From assembly GCA_020719725.1 (NCBI GenBank), contig DYPU01000015.1, positions 1-42,370 of the forward strand: a DNA stretch of 42,370 bases, given 5' to 3'. Shown here piece after piece: positions 1 to 9,678 of the stretch (position 1 is the stretch's first letter; each line of letters opens with the position of its first letter). The translations under genes and the position numbers were made by a program. Source of the stretch: Anaerolinea sp. (lineage in GTDB: Bacteria > Chloroflexota > Anaerolineae > Anaerolineales > Villigracilaceae). A model generated the notes under the pieces. The model had not been told where the DNA came from, made no database searches, and saw only the letters and a list, made by a program, of their open reading frames with translations.

Positions 1-36
1 TACCATAAAAAACCAAAATAAATTAGAATCGCTTAA

Positions 37-1033
<997 letters not shown>

Positions 1034-1034
1034 C

Positions 1035-2213
1035 ATGCACCCCAAAGACCTCGTCACCAGCACCTTCCGACAGCGGTTTGACAAAGAACCGACCTTCGTT
1101 GCCCTTGCGCCGGGACGCGTCAACATTTTGGGCGAGCATGTTGATTTTAACGATGGATTTGTCCTACCCGCAGCCATCGACCGCGCAACCTACATCGCCT
1201 TCGCCCCAGCCGAGTCCGGTTCGGAACACTCCACCCTCGTGGCTGTCGATTTTGGCGAGGAAGCCTCGTTTACGCTGGAAAGTATCGCCACCAAAACCAA
1301 CACAGACGGCGCTGCGCTGCCCGAATGGGCCACCTACCCAGCGGGCGTGGCCTGGGCGCTGAAAGAGTCCAGCTTAACGGTTCCCGCCATACAGGCAGTA
1401 TTCGCCTCGGATGTGCCGCGCGGCGCGGGATTAAGCTCCTCGGCCTCGGTCGAAATGGCCTTTGCCATCGCCTGGCAAACCCTAAGTAAATGGGAACTCC
1501 CGCCCATGCAGCGTGCCCTGCTCGGTCAAAAAGCCGAGAACCAATACGTTGGTGTCAACTGCGGAATCATGGATCAGTTCGCATCGGCCTGCGGCATCTC
1601 AGGCAAATTACTGTTGCTCGACTGCCGCTCGCTCGAATGGCAGGTTTTGCCCGTCCCCGAAGATGTGGCCATCGTGATTGCAGACACCTGCGTGCGGCGC
1701 AAACTGACCGATGGGGCTTACAACCAGCGCCGCCAGGCCTGCGAAGACGCGGTAAAAATCTTGTCGCAACACCTGCCCAGCGTAAAGGCGCTGAGAGATG
1801 TCAGCGTAGACGATTTCAACCGGCTCAGCGACCAGCTTCCGGGGGTGGTCGAGAAACGCGCGCGGCATGTGGTCGAAGAAATTGAGCGCTCGCGGCGCGC
1901 CATCCCTCTTTTGGAGCAAGGCAATATCCGCGAATTCGGCCAGATCATGAACGAGTGTCACGCCAGCCTGCGCGATCTGTACGAAGTTTCGATCCCTGAA
2001 CTGAACGTGATGGTCGAGATCGCCCAAAGCCTGCCCGGCTGCCTGGGCGCGCGCCTGACCGGGGCCGGATTCGGCGGCTGTACCGCCAACCTGGTCGAGA
2101 AATCGGTTGCCGAGGCCTTTGCTGCCGAACTGGCGCAACAATATGAAGGGAAAACCAGCCTGAAACCGGAGATTTATATTTGCAAGGCGTCTGATGGGGC
2201 CCGGTTGGTGTAG
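1035..2213 (+). CDS. galK: Galactokinase
   Basis: GHMP-family kinase that phosphorylates galactose to galactose-1-phosphate using ATP in the cytoplasm. At 392 residues it has the usual family length. Visible motifs are the galactokinase signature [16 protein letters not shown] near residue 27, the ATP-binding loop [13 protein letters not shown] near 130, and the C-terminal glycine motif [13 protein letters not shown] near 340. The gene follows the galT pseudogene, whose open frame overruns its first 328 bases in another frame. The start at 1035 fits the N-terminus of the family; only a weak purine stretch (aagagac) precedes it. With galT broken, the product would have no partner for the next Leloir step unless another galT exists elsewhere. 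The 3' end overlaps the convergent cupin gene by 40 bp. Confidence 0.95.
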   Translation: MHPKDLVTSTFRQRFDKEPTFVALAPGRVNILGEHVDFNDGFVLPAAIDRATYIAFAPAESGSEHSTLVAVDFGEEASFTLESIATKTNTDGAALPEWATYPAGVAWALKESSLTVPAIQAVFASDVPRGAGLSSSASVEMAFAIAWQTLSKWELPPMQRALLGQKAENQYVGVNCGIMDQFASACGISGKLLLLDCRSLEWQVLPVPEDVAIVIADTCVRRKLTDGAYNQRRQACEDAVKILSQHLPSVKALRDVSVDDFNRLSDQLPGVVEKRARHVVEEIERSRRAIPLLEQGNIREFGQIMNECHASLRDLYEVSIPELNVMVEIAQSLPGCLGARLTGAGFGGCTANLVEKSVAEAFAAELAQQYEGKTSLKPEIYICKASDGARLV

Positions 2214-2527
2214 ACTCTAGCTAGGGTTAGCGTGAAAGAGCGATGCGGCTCGGCATGGTCGGCCACCTGGTAGCTGATCCCCGGCGTGAGAACAAACTTG
2301 CGGCCACCGGCCAGCTCGGTATGGAGTTCGCCTTCCAGACAGAGCAGGATGTGGCCTTTGGTACACCAATGGTCGGCCAGGTAGCCGGGACTATATTCCA
2401 CCATGCGCACTCGAATGTTATCGAACTGTTGTGTTCGCCAGGTTGCCGTGCCTGTTTCCCCGGCATGTTGTGTGGGTTCAATCTGCGACCAATCGCTAAG
2501 GCCAAAGGGGATGTTTTTCATGTCCAT
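2174..2527 (-). CDS. DHCW-motif cupin-fold protein
   Basis: This 117-residue small cupin contains DHWCTKGHILLCLEGEL near residues 52-68, the signature of the DHCW-motif cupin family, followed by the second cupin strand set (PGISYQVADHAEPHRS). The substrate is not known to me. The last residues (about ten past ARVY) extend beyond where homologues normally stop, so the gene now runs tail-to-tail 40 bp into galK. Its start overlaps the end of the upstream DUF3788 pseudogene by about 10 bp, suggesting the two were once cotranscribed. Confidence 0.8.
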   Translation of the reverse strand: MDMKNIPFGLSDWSQIEPTQHAGETGTATWRTQQFDNIRVRMVEYSPGYLADHWCTKGHILLCLEGELHTELAGGRKFVLTPGISYQVADHAEPHRSFTLTLARVYTNRAPSDALQI

Positions 2528-2967
2528 GTTTGTGTTCCTGGCTTGGTTTTAAGGGGACATTTCTTCAACAGCATCAACTGTTCGACATCCCGCACCTCTT
2601 CTTCTGTGGTGACAGGAATGAACAACCATTTGCCGTCATGCAATTGGGGCGTGTCTCTTAACCTGCCGCCCGCCTTCGCGCCCAACTCCAGCGTCAGCGC
2701 TTTTTCAACCTGCTCTTTTCCCAGCACAACCTGGGCGACAAAACTTCCGCTTTATGGATACAGTGAAACCAGCGCTTTGCCGCTCTTGCGATACCACAAA
2801 TTCCAACCGTAATTTTTGCCGCCGTAGCTCAAATCCCCGGCTATTTGATAGTTATCAGCGATAAAGCCAATCAGCTTTGTCCAAAGCGGTAAAGCTGGCC
2901 CCAGCACAGATTCGATTTCACTTGCCAAAGGCTGCGCTAACTTAGCTCCAAAATAACTGATCGTCAT
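2518..2967 (-). pseudogene. DUF3788-family gene interrupted by an in-frame TAA
   Basis: Two ORF fragments lie in one reading frame. The first (2752-2967) reads ...GKNYGWNLWYRKSGKALVSLYP and stops. Translation past the TAA at 2752-2754 continues SGSFVAQVVLGKEQVEKAL..., which is the expected continuation of the DUF3788 family (YGKNYGW..R.SGK.L..LYP..G.F...VVLG..E). There is no frameshift, so a single substitution such as AAA to TAA explains the break. The intact product would be about 149 residues of unknown function. The downstream 69-residue fragment has an internal ATG but lacks the conserved N-terminal half. Confidence 0.8.
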
Positions 2968-3514
2968 GACAAATCATCCTTTTGCTTTCAAGCAGCCGTT
3001 AAAACATTTGCTTTTAGCCCAAACACTATACAAAACCTGCCACAGAAAAGTCACCTGACATGGGTCATCAACCAGCCCCTTGCCACTTTCAGCGAACTAT
3101 CAGACAGGTTCTTCAACGCCGCATCTGGTTCGATCCGCGTGCTGAAGGTCGCCTGCACTTTACATCATGGACAATTTCATCAACCAACATGAAGCTGTAT
3201 TCAACGCTACCTGAAAGCCAGGCTGCACGAAAAAATAAAGCAAAATAAGGCCCAAGACTCGCGGGAGAACGCCCCAGTTACGTTTTCGCCTTCTTTCTTT
3301 AAGTCTACGCGAACTTTTTTGCTCGGTTTTTAAGATTCAGGCCGGTTTTAAACCCAGCCTTAGCCGGTTAATATCGGCTTTTTGCTATTTTCGTTAAGCG
3401 CAAGTGGATTGAGTAATTTCAGTAGAGTCATCAATACAATGAATCATTTCTCGCGCTCAGCAACGAGTTCATCTTGGGTGTTTTCACAAAAAACGGCAGT
3501 GCCAGAAAAAAAAA
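2968..3514. other. 547-bp gap without a convincing gene
   Basis: The only tracked ORF (3060-3248, 62 residues) has no recognisable motif, no clear ribosome binding site and ordinary out-of-frame composition, so I do not call it. A short stretch near 3195-3300 reads as a charged peptide (RYLKARLHEKIKQNKAQ) in another frame without a start, possibly a remnant. A weak hairpin (agccg...cggct followed by ttttt) lies at 3362-3383. The gap fits the gene decay on its left. Confidence 0.4.
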
Positions 3515-4723
3515 TTATGGGACGTTCCAGGTTTGGCCGCCGTCATGGCTGACGAATAACTGGCTCTGAAAGTTTTCGTCGAAACCAAGCGCCCAGCCCG
3601 TTTGCGGAGAGACAAATTTCAACTGAGTTGGGCTAAATCCATCAGGCAGATTGGAACTAACCGTCTGCCAGGTTTGGCCGCCATTCGTGGTGGTGTAAAG
3701 CGCACTCTCAGCCCAAACCCAACCCGTTTGCAAATCGATAAAACTATAGGCATTGGCATTACCGAGCGGGTTGGAGGCCTGCCAGGTTTGACCGCGGTCG
3801 GAACTGCTAAAAAAGATGGCTTGTGAGCTATCTGGCAGGCTTAAATGAACCGGAATAAGAATATGCTCAACATTGCCGGAAAAAATAAGCGGAGTTTCAG
3901 TAATTGCCATATAGCCGCTGATAGTGGCGGGCAGCGGCAAGGGCTGGAGCGTCCAACTTCGCCCGGCATCAGGCGTGCGGTAGAAAAAGATGTCATTTTC
4001 AACGGGACGGCTGCCGCCGATGAAACCCAGTTGGGCATCCAGAAAAGCGGGCATGCTTTTTTGTCCGCCAAAAGGCAAGCTGGCCGTACTGGTTTCACCG
4101 GGAACATGAGCAAAGTTTTTTTGCCAGTTCTGGCCGCCATCCAAACTTTGATAAATAGCGATGCCTTGCGAGCCTGCCGCCGCGCCCAGGTCTACCGCCG
4201 CAAAGAGCGCGGTTGGGTTGAGCGCAATAATTTTTGCATTGCTAAAGGGGACATCGTTTTGCTGCCAATCTTGGCCGCCATTGTTGGTTTGAATCAGCCG
4301 CCCGGCAAAAGTTTCGGGGTTGGATACCAGCAAATAGATGGTTTCTGCGCTGTAAAAACTGGCGCTGACGGATGTCTCACCGGCATTAAACGGAGGCGAA
4401 AGTAGCTGCCAGGTTTGGCCGCCATCCAGCGTGCGATAAAAACCCTGCTCGGCCCGCCCCCAACCGTGGGATTCGTCGAATAGCGCAATTTCAATCAGCG
4501 CGGGCGCTGCAATCGCAGCCAAAACAGGCTCTTCGGTAACAGCCACAGTCGGCAAGGCCGTGGAGGTGGCGGTTAGGGCGGGAACCAGCGTCGGCGTAGC
4601 CAAAAGAATAAACGGAGTCTGGCTGGGCGCAGGCGCAGGCTGAGTAGGCTGAATCAGGCTTGGAACCTGAATACAGGCCGTCAAATTGAAGAAAATCAGT
4701 ACAAAAAGATAGAGTCTTTTCAT
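3515..4723 (-). CDS. Lipoprotein with Asp-box (BNR/sortilin-like) beta-propeller
   Basis: A 402-residue protein with a type II signal peptide: a charged start, a hydrophobic core and the lipobox LTAC with Cys17. A Pro/Thr/Ala-rich spacer follows to about residue 70. The rest carries at least seven Asp-box motifs ([63 protein letters not shown]) interleaved with FxxxxxGW strands, as in BNR/photosystem II assembly factor-like seven-bladed propellers. It should be anchored outside the cytoplasmic membrane. No sialidase catalytic residues are apparent, so the role is unknown. Its ATG overlaps the thiolase stop as ATGA, so translation is probably coupled. Confidence 0.85.
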   Translation of the reverse strand: MKRLYLFVLIFFNLTACIQVPSLIQPTQPAPAPSQTPFILLATPTLVPALTATSTALPTVAVTEEPVLAAIAAPALIEIALFDESHGWGRAEQGFYRTLDGGQTWQLLSPPFNAGETSVSASFYSAETIYLLVSNPETFAGRLIQTNNGGQDWQQNDVPFSNAKIIALNPTALFAAVDLGAAAGSQGIAIYQSLDGGQNWQKNFAHVPGETSTASLPFGGQKSMPAFLDAQLGFIGGSRPVENDIFFYRTPDAGRSWTLQPLPLPATISGYMAITETPLIFSGNVEHILIPVHLSLPDSSQAIFFSSSDRGQTWQASNPLGNANAYSFIDLQTGWVWAESALYTTTNGGQTWQTVSSNLPDGFSPTQLKFVSPQTGWALGFDENFQSQLFVSHDGGQTWNVP

Positions 4724-5952
4724 GCGCTGGCACCCAAATACTCAATAATCGTGGCTTCGCCCTGGCCGACCCCAACGCAGAGCGTTGCCAGGCCATACTT
4801 GACTGTTGAACCGGAAGCGGCGCGGCGTTTCATTTCGTGCAGCAAGGTGGTTAAGATGCGCGCGCCAGAGCATCCCAACGGATGACCTAGCGCAATTGCG
4901 CCGCCGTTAACATTATAAAGCGCCGGGTCAATCCGCAGGTCTTCAATAACTGCCAGCGCTTGCACGGCAAAAGCCTCGTTCAGTTCAACCAGGCCCAGAT
5001 CGCTGGCCTTCAACCCGGCCCGCGTTAATGCTTTTTGGGTCGCAGGAACAGGCCCCAGCCCCATCACGCGTGGCTCCACCCCAGCGGCGGCCATTGAGAC
5101 AATTCGCGCCAGCGGCTTCAGCCCAAGTTGGGCGGCTTTGGCGGCGCTCATTACCAGAACTGCCGCTGCGCCATCATTCAGACCAGATGAATTTCCAGCG
5201 GTGACGGTTCCACCTTCTTTTTTGAAAGCCGGTTTAAGGCGCGCCAGGCTTTCAGTGGTCGTATCCCGGCGCGGGCGTTCATCTTTGGTAACCAGAATCG
5301 GGTCGCCTTTACGCTGTGGCACAGGAACCGGGATCATCTCGTCGTTAAATTTGCCAGAATCGCTGGCAGCAATTGCGTTTTGGTGCGAACGGGCCGCAAA
5401 TTCATCTTGCATTTGGCGGGTCAGGTGTGGACGTTGAGCAGCGATGTTTTCGGCAGTTTCGCCCATGGCATCGGTTCCATACAATTCTTTCATGCGCGGG
5501 TTTGGATAACGCCAGCCAAGAGCCGTGTCATAGGCGGTCAGGTTGCCAAAGCCAAAGCCTTCTTCCGCTTTGGGCAGTGAATAGGGCGCGCGCGACATCG
5601 ACTCGACGCCACCCGCCAAATAAATATCGCCATCTCCATTACGAATGGCGCGTGCCGCTATATTAACCGCCGCCAAACCCGAAGCGCACAGGCGATTGAC
5701 AGTAAGCCCTGGCACGCTGGCTGGAATTCCGGCCAGTAACAAAGCCATCCGGGCCAGGTTGCGATTATCTTCCCCGGCCTGGTTGGCGCAGCCAAAAAGC
5801 ACTTCTTCCAGACTGGCCGGGTCGATCTGATTACGTTCCAAAATGGCATTCATTACCAGCGCGGCCAAGTCGTCGGGCCGAATTTTAGCTAAACTGCCAC
5901 CCAATGCGCCAATTGGGGTGCGAAGGGCATCGATTATGACTGCTTCTGGCAT
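4720..5952 (-). CDS. Thiolase (acetyl-CoA C-acyltransferase, PcaF-like)
   Basis: This 410-residue thiolase cleaves or forms 3-ketoacyl-CoA with free CoA. The nucleophile is the Cys in [12 protein letters not shown] (near residue 90). The C-terminal His motif is [20 protein letters not shown] and the second Cys lies in [10 protein letters not shown], where many thiolases have [18 protein letters not shown] and the D-x-x-x-GWRYPNP stretch resemble 3-oxoadipyl-CoA thiolases more than biosynthetic acetoacetyl-CoA thiolases, but no other aromatic-catabolism gene is nearby, so the substrate is open. The start is preceded by a good Shine-Dalgarno (ggagga, 6 nt from ATG). It is the first gene of a two-gene unit with the downstream lipoprotein. 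Confidence 0.9.
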   Translation of the reverse strand: MPEAVIIDALRTPIGALGGSLAKIRPDDLAALVMNAILERNQIDPASLEEVLFGCANQAGEDNRNLARMALLLAGIPASVPGLTVNRLCASGLAAVNIAARAIRNGDGDIYLAGGVESMSRAPYSLPKAEEGFGFGNLTAYDTALGWRYPNPRMKELYGTDAMGETAENIAAQRPHLTRQMQDEFAARSHQNAIAASDSGKFNDEMIPVPVPQRKGDPILVTKDERPRRDTTTESLARLKPAFKKEGGTVTAGNSSGLNDGAAAVLVMSAAKAAQLGLKPLARIVSMAAAGVEPRVMGLGPVPATQKALTRAGLKASDLGLVELNEAFAVQALAVIEDLRIDPALYNVNGGAIALGHPLGCSGARILTTLLHEMKRRAASGSTVKYGLATLCVGVGQGEATIIEYLGASA

Positions 5953-6024
5953 GGGAATTCCTCCAAATTTGCGGTTCTTTGATCGTCAAAATGCCAAAAA
6001 CCACCCCATTTAGGCGGTTTTGGT

Positions 6025-8028
6025 TCAGGCCTGTAATAGTTCCCAATCGTTTAGCTTCTCGTCCATTTCTTTTTGCACGGCTGCATATTCCGCGCCAAGC
6101 CTGATCACTTCGCCAGGGTTGTTCGATAAATTTTCTAGCTTTCGCCCAATTTCAGCCAACCGGGCTTCCAGGTCTGCAATCCGATTTTCAATTTCTTGCA
6201 ATTGGGCCTTCTTTTTTCTTTCTTCTTTTGCATTTTGCTGGCGTTCACGCTGTACATGGGTATCTTTGGCCCGCACAACTTCGCCTTCTGCCGAAACCAA
6301 TCCCGCCAAACGTTCACGCTCTTCTTTGCGCTGCGAATACGTTCCGTTAAAAACATCCAATAAAGGCGATCCGGCATCTGCCGGAATTTCCCAGATTTGC
6401 GTCGCCAATGCATCGACCAGATAGCGGTCGTGGGTGACGAGCAAAATCGTGCCCTGATAGGCTTCCAATACCTGTTCCAAAATTTCCTGTGATGGAATAT
6501 CAAGGTGATTGGTCGGCTCGTCCAACAAAAGCAGGTTGGTATCTTGCAGGGCCAGTTTTGCCAGGGCCAGGCGGCCCCGCTCGCCGCCGGAAAGCACATT
6601 CACCTTCTTGAAAGCATCATCGCCGCTAAACAGGAATTTTCCCAAATACTGACGAGCATCTGCTGGCAGCATGGTAGGCGCGGCGGTCTGAATTTCCTGA
6701 ATGAGTGTGTTATTGGGGTTAAGTCCCTCATGCGCCTGGGCAAAATAGCCAATATGCAGGCTTGCGCCAAGCATGGCTTCACCAGCCAGCGGTTCCAATT
6801 GGCCCAAAATCGTCTTCAAAAAAGTGCTTTTGCCCGCGCCATTTGGGCCAATCAGGGCGGCACAGTCCCCACGGCGCAATTCAATATCAGGACAGCGAAA
6901 AAGCGGTTTGTCCGGCCAGCCCACCAAAATATCTTTGGTGCGGATGACCAGTTCACCTGAGCGGTAGCCGCTGCGCAGGTGTAGATGGAGCTGCGGCGGA
7001 CGCACATCTGGCAGACGCAGGGCGCGCACCCGTTTTTCGGCCTCTTCCACCCCAAAGGAACTGGTGGTGGTATCCACCTGCCCAGCGGTTTCGCTCCAAC
7101 GTTGATTCATCACTGCGTCCATGCCAACCTGTTCAATGGCCTGCACCACTCGCGTCAGGCGGCGCAATTTCCCTTTGGCCTGCACTGTATTCTGTCCGGC
7201 AATATTTTTCTTAATATAATCCATGTCTTTGAGTAGTTTTTCTTTTTCACTGTCAAAGACCTCCTGACGGCGTTCCCAGCGATCCTGGCGCTGACGCAGG
7301 TAGTGGCTGTAATTGCCGCGATATTCTTCCACACCCGCTGCCGTCATCTCTAAAATACCGTTGGCGGCTTTATCGAGAAAATACCGATCGTGTGAAACAA
7401 TCACCGCCGCACCCTCCCATTGACTCAGGTATCCTTCCAGCCACTCGACCGCTTTCATGTCAAGGTGATTGGTCGGCTCGTCGAGCAGAAGCAGGTCTGG
7501 GTCTGAAAGTAGCAATTGGGCCAAAAAAGCGCGGGTGCGCTGTCCACCCGATAAGTGGTCAAGCGAAAGCGGATAGTCGGCGCTGTCAAATCCCAGCCCA
7601 CCCAAAACCTGACGAATACGAGCCTGGTAAACGTAGCCGCCGCGCCGTTCAAAATCATGTTGCAATTGGCCGTAACGTTCCAATATGGCCTGGTCGCCGT
7701 CGGCCATTTGATGTTCGAGCCGGCTAAGTTCTTCCTGCTGGCGGAGGATGTCGGCAAAAACGGATTCGCAGGCATCCCAAAGCGTTCCCGTCATTTTGAA
7801 ATCGGCTTCCTGCGAAAGATAACCAACCCGAACGCCCCGCGACCTGTGAACTGAACCAGAGGAGGCTTCATCAACTCCGGCCAAAATCCGCAAAAGGGTG
7901 GTTTTGCCAATGCCATTTGGCCCCACAATGCCCAGGCGCGCGCCTTTGGCAATGCCAAAAGAAAGATTGGCAAAAATATCGGCATGGCCGTAAGATTTGG
8001 TGAGGGCAGAAACGCTGATAAGGGACAT
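6025..8028 (-). CDS. ABC-F family ATPase (Uup/EttA-like)
   Basis: A soluble protein with two ABC cassettes and no membrane segment, the ABC-F arrangement whose members act on ribosomes or nucleic acids. The first cassette has GPNGIGKTT (about 36-44), LSGGQRTRA and LLLLDEPTNHLD. A basic/charged linker follows. The second has GPNGAGKST, LSGGERGRLALAKL and a second LLLLDEPTNHLD. The C-terminus is a Lys/Glu-rich coiled coil (about residues 590-660), as in Uup-type members. I start it at the ATG at 8028 (667 residues, MSLISVSALTKSYG) rather than the upstream ORF start at 8109, because the cassette begins there; no clear Shine-Dalgarno precedes it. Which ABC-F subgroup it belongs to cannot be settled by eye. 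Confidence 0.9.
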   Translation of the reverse strand: MSLISVSALTKSYGHADIFANLSFGIAKGARLGIVGPNGIGKTTLLRILAGVDEASSGSVHRSRGVRVGYLSQEADFKMTGTLWDACESVFADILRQQEELSRLEHQMADGDQAILERYGQLQHDFERRGGYVYQARIRQVLGGLGFDSADYPLSLDHLSGGQRTRAFLAQLLLSDPDLLLLDEPTNHLDMKAVEWLEGYLSQWEGAAVIVSHDRYFLDKAANGILEMTAAGVEEYRGNYSHYLRQRQDRWERRQEVFDSEKEKLLKDMDYIKKNIAGQNTVQAKGKLRRLTRVVQAIEQVGMDAVMNQRWSETAGQVDTTTSSFGVEEAEKRVRALRLPDVRPPQLHLHLRSGYRSGELVIRTKDILVGWPDKPLFRCPDIELRRGDCAALIGPNGAGKSTFLKTILGQLEPLAGEAMLGASLHIGYFAQAHEGLNPNNTLIQEIQTAAPTMLPADARQYLGKFLFSGDDAFKKVNVLSGGERGRLALAKLALQDTNLLLLDEPTNHLDIPSQEILEQVLEAYQGTILLVTHDRYLVDALATQIWEIPADAGSPLLDVFNGTYSQRKEERERLAGLVSAEGEVVRAKDTHVQRERQQNAKEERKKKAQLQEIENRIADLEARLAEIGRKLENLSNNPGEVIRLGAEYAAVQKEMDEKLNDWELLQA

Positions 8029-8174
8029 GGGTTTTAGCGCAGGCTGAAAACAACGACTGCGGGCTGAATTATACCCGCTTGTGATGGCGGCTTCCGCGTT
8101 GAAGTCCAAGCCAACATTTGGCAGGATCGTTTTTATGGCCGAAATTCCAGCGTGGCATAGAACATAAATTCAGC

Positions 8175-8180
8175 TATACT
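8175..8180 (+). promoter_or_regulatory. Candidate -10 box for radA
   Basis: TATACT lies 20 bp before the chosen radA start, in the divergent gap with the ABC-F gene. No good -35 hexamer is seen at 16-18 bp spacing, so this is tentative. Confidence 0.3.
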
Positions 8181-8200
8181 TGAACGAAACAGGAGTGACT

Positions 8201-9619
8201 ATGGCGAAATCAATAACTCGTTATGTTTGCCAGCAGTGTGGGCGCGTTTCGGCATCCTATATGGGAAAATGCCCACAGTGTGGTTCGTTTAGCAGCATGG
8301 TCGAAGAAATCATACACGAAGCCGGGCCAGAGAAAAGCCCCAACGCCGGACGCGGGCTGACGGGTCGGACTGCCCCGCGCCGCATCGGCGATATTAGCAG
8401 CAATTCTGAAGAACGCATCCCCGTTCCGATTAGTGAGTTTTCGCGCGTTTTGGGGGGTGGCATTGTACCGGGGTCTATTGTGCTGGTCGGCGGCGACCCT
8501 GGCATCGGTAAATCGACTCTGATGTTGCAAATGACCCTGGCAATGGCCGGGCAAAAGCGTGTTCTGTATGTTTCCGGCGAAGAATCCGAGCGCCAAATCA
8601 AAATGCGGGCCGACCGTCTGATGGAGCGTAGCGGCGATTTTCCTGACGGTTTGTTTTTGGTGACGGAAACCAACCTGCAAACCATTCTGGAGCACGTCCG
8701 CGAGGTGCGTCCCGATTTGCTAATTGTCGATTCAATTCAGACAGTTTACCTGCCAGAGTTGGATTCCAGCGCCGGGTCGGTTTCACAGGTGCGCGAATGC
8801 TCTTCGCAACTACGCGAACTGGCAAAATCGCACAATATCAGCGTCTTCATCATCGGCCACGTCACCAAAGAAGGCGCAATTGCCGGGCCGCGAGTTCTGG
8901 AACATATTGTCGATACAGTTCTGTATCTGGAAGGCGACCGCTTTCAAGCCTACCGCCTGCTGCGCTCGGTCAAAAATCGTTTTGGGGCAACCGCTGAAGT
9001 GGGTGTTTTTGAAATGCGCGAACGCGGCCTGGCCGAGGTGACCAATCCATCCGAAGCCTTTTTAGCAGAGCGGATGATTAACGCCCCTGGCTCGGCGATT
9101 GCCGTGACAATGGAAGGCACTCGTCCGCTGTTGGTCGAATTGCAAGGGTTGACTTCACCCACGCAGTTTGGCAATGCCCGCCGCACTCCCAATGGGGTTG
9201 ATTACAACCGTTTGCTGATGATTGCGGCAGTTCTAACCCGGCGAGTGGGCATTAAGCTGACCGAACAGGATATTTTTGTCAACGTAGTGGGCGGCATCAA
9301 AATCGACGAGCCAGCCGCCGACCTGGCAATTGCCGCGGCTGTTTCATCGTCGATGCGGGATATGTCTGTTCGGGCCGATGCCGTGCTGATCGGCGAAATT
9401 GGTCTGGCCGGAGAATTGCGCCTGCCCGGCCAAATGCCCGTCCGCTTGCGCGAGGCTCAAAAACTTGGGTTTAAAACCGCCATTGTGCCCAAACGCTTGC
9501 GCAAAGCCGAACCCTGGCCGGATAATATTCAAATTATTGAAGCGCGCTCTGTGCATGATGCTCTGGAAATGGCCTTTGCAATTGAGCGCGAACTACCCAA
9601 AGGCCGCAAAGTGGCTTAA
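8201..9619 (+). CDS. radA: DNA repair protein RadA
   Basis: RadA is a RecA-like ATPase/helicase that promotes branch migration in homologous recombination. The protein has an N-terminal zinc finger (CQQCG...CPQCG, C10-x2-C13 and C25-x2-C28), Walker A GGDPGIGKST near residue 97, Walker B LLIVDSIQ, the RadA-specific KNRFG motif near 260, and a C-terminal Lon-protease-like domain with GGIKIDEPAADLAIA. I choose the ATG at 8201 (472 residues), because aggag sits 7 nt upstream and the zinc finger begins at once; the ORF track starts seven codons earlier. A strong terminator lies just past the stop. Confidence 0.95.
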   Translation: MAKSITRYVCQQCGRVSASYMGKCPQCGSFSSMVEEIIHEAGPEKSPNAGRGLTGRTAPRRIGDISSNSEERIPVPISEFSRVLGGGIVPGSIVLVGGDPGIGKSTLMLQMTLAMAGQKRVLYVSGEESERQIKMRADRLMERSGDFPDGLFLVTETNLQTILEHVREVRPDLLIVDSIQTVYLPELDSSAGSVSQVRECSSQLRELAKSHNISVFIIGHVTKEGAIAGPRVLEHIVDTVLYLEGDRFQAYRLLRSVKNRFGATAEVGVFEMRERGLAEVTNPSEAFLAERMINAPGSAIAVTMEGTRPLLVELQGLTSPTQFGNARRTPNGVDYNRLLMIAAVLTRRVGIKLTEQDIFVNVVGGIKIDEPAADLAIAAAVSSSMRDMSVRADAVLIGEIGLAGELRLPGQMPVRLREAQKLGFKTAIVPKRLRKAEPWPDNIQIIEARSVHDALEMAFAIERELPKGRKVA

Positions 9620-9622
9620 ACG

Positions 9623-9674
9623 AAAGGAACAAAAATCGCCGTTTCTAAAACGAAACGGCGATTTTTGTTCCTTT
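9623..9674. terminator. Bidirectional intrinsic terminator
   Basis: Perfect 23-bp inverted repeat (aaaggaacaaaaatcgccgt... / its complement) with a 6-nt loop. It has T-runs on the plus-strand exit and A-runs on the other side. It sits between the converging stops of radA and the 9679 gene and can serve both. Confidence 0.9.
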
Positions 9675-9678
9675 TTTG

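Noticed and set aside
3060-3248. 62-residue ORF in the 2968-3514 gap.
   Set aside because: No motif, no Shine-Dalgarno and no supporting neighbour; length is within chance expectation.
5138-7727. Plus-strand ORFs of 60-150 residues across the thiolase and ABC-F genes.
   Set aside because: They are frames opposite well-supported genes, have Arg/Pro-rich composition typical of antisense translation, and lack ribosome binding sites.
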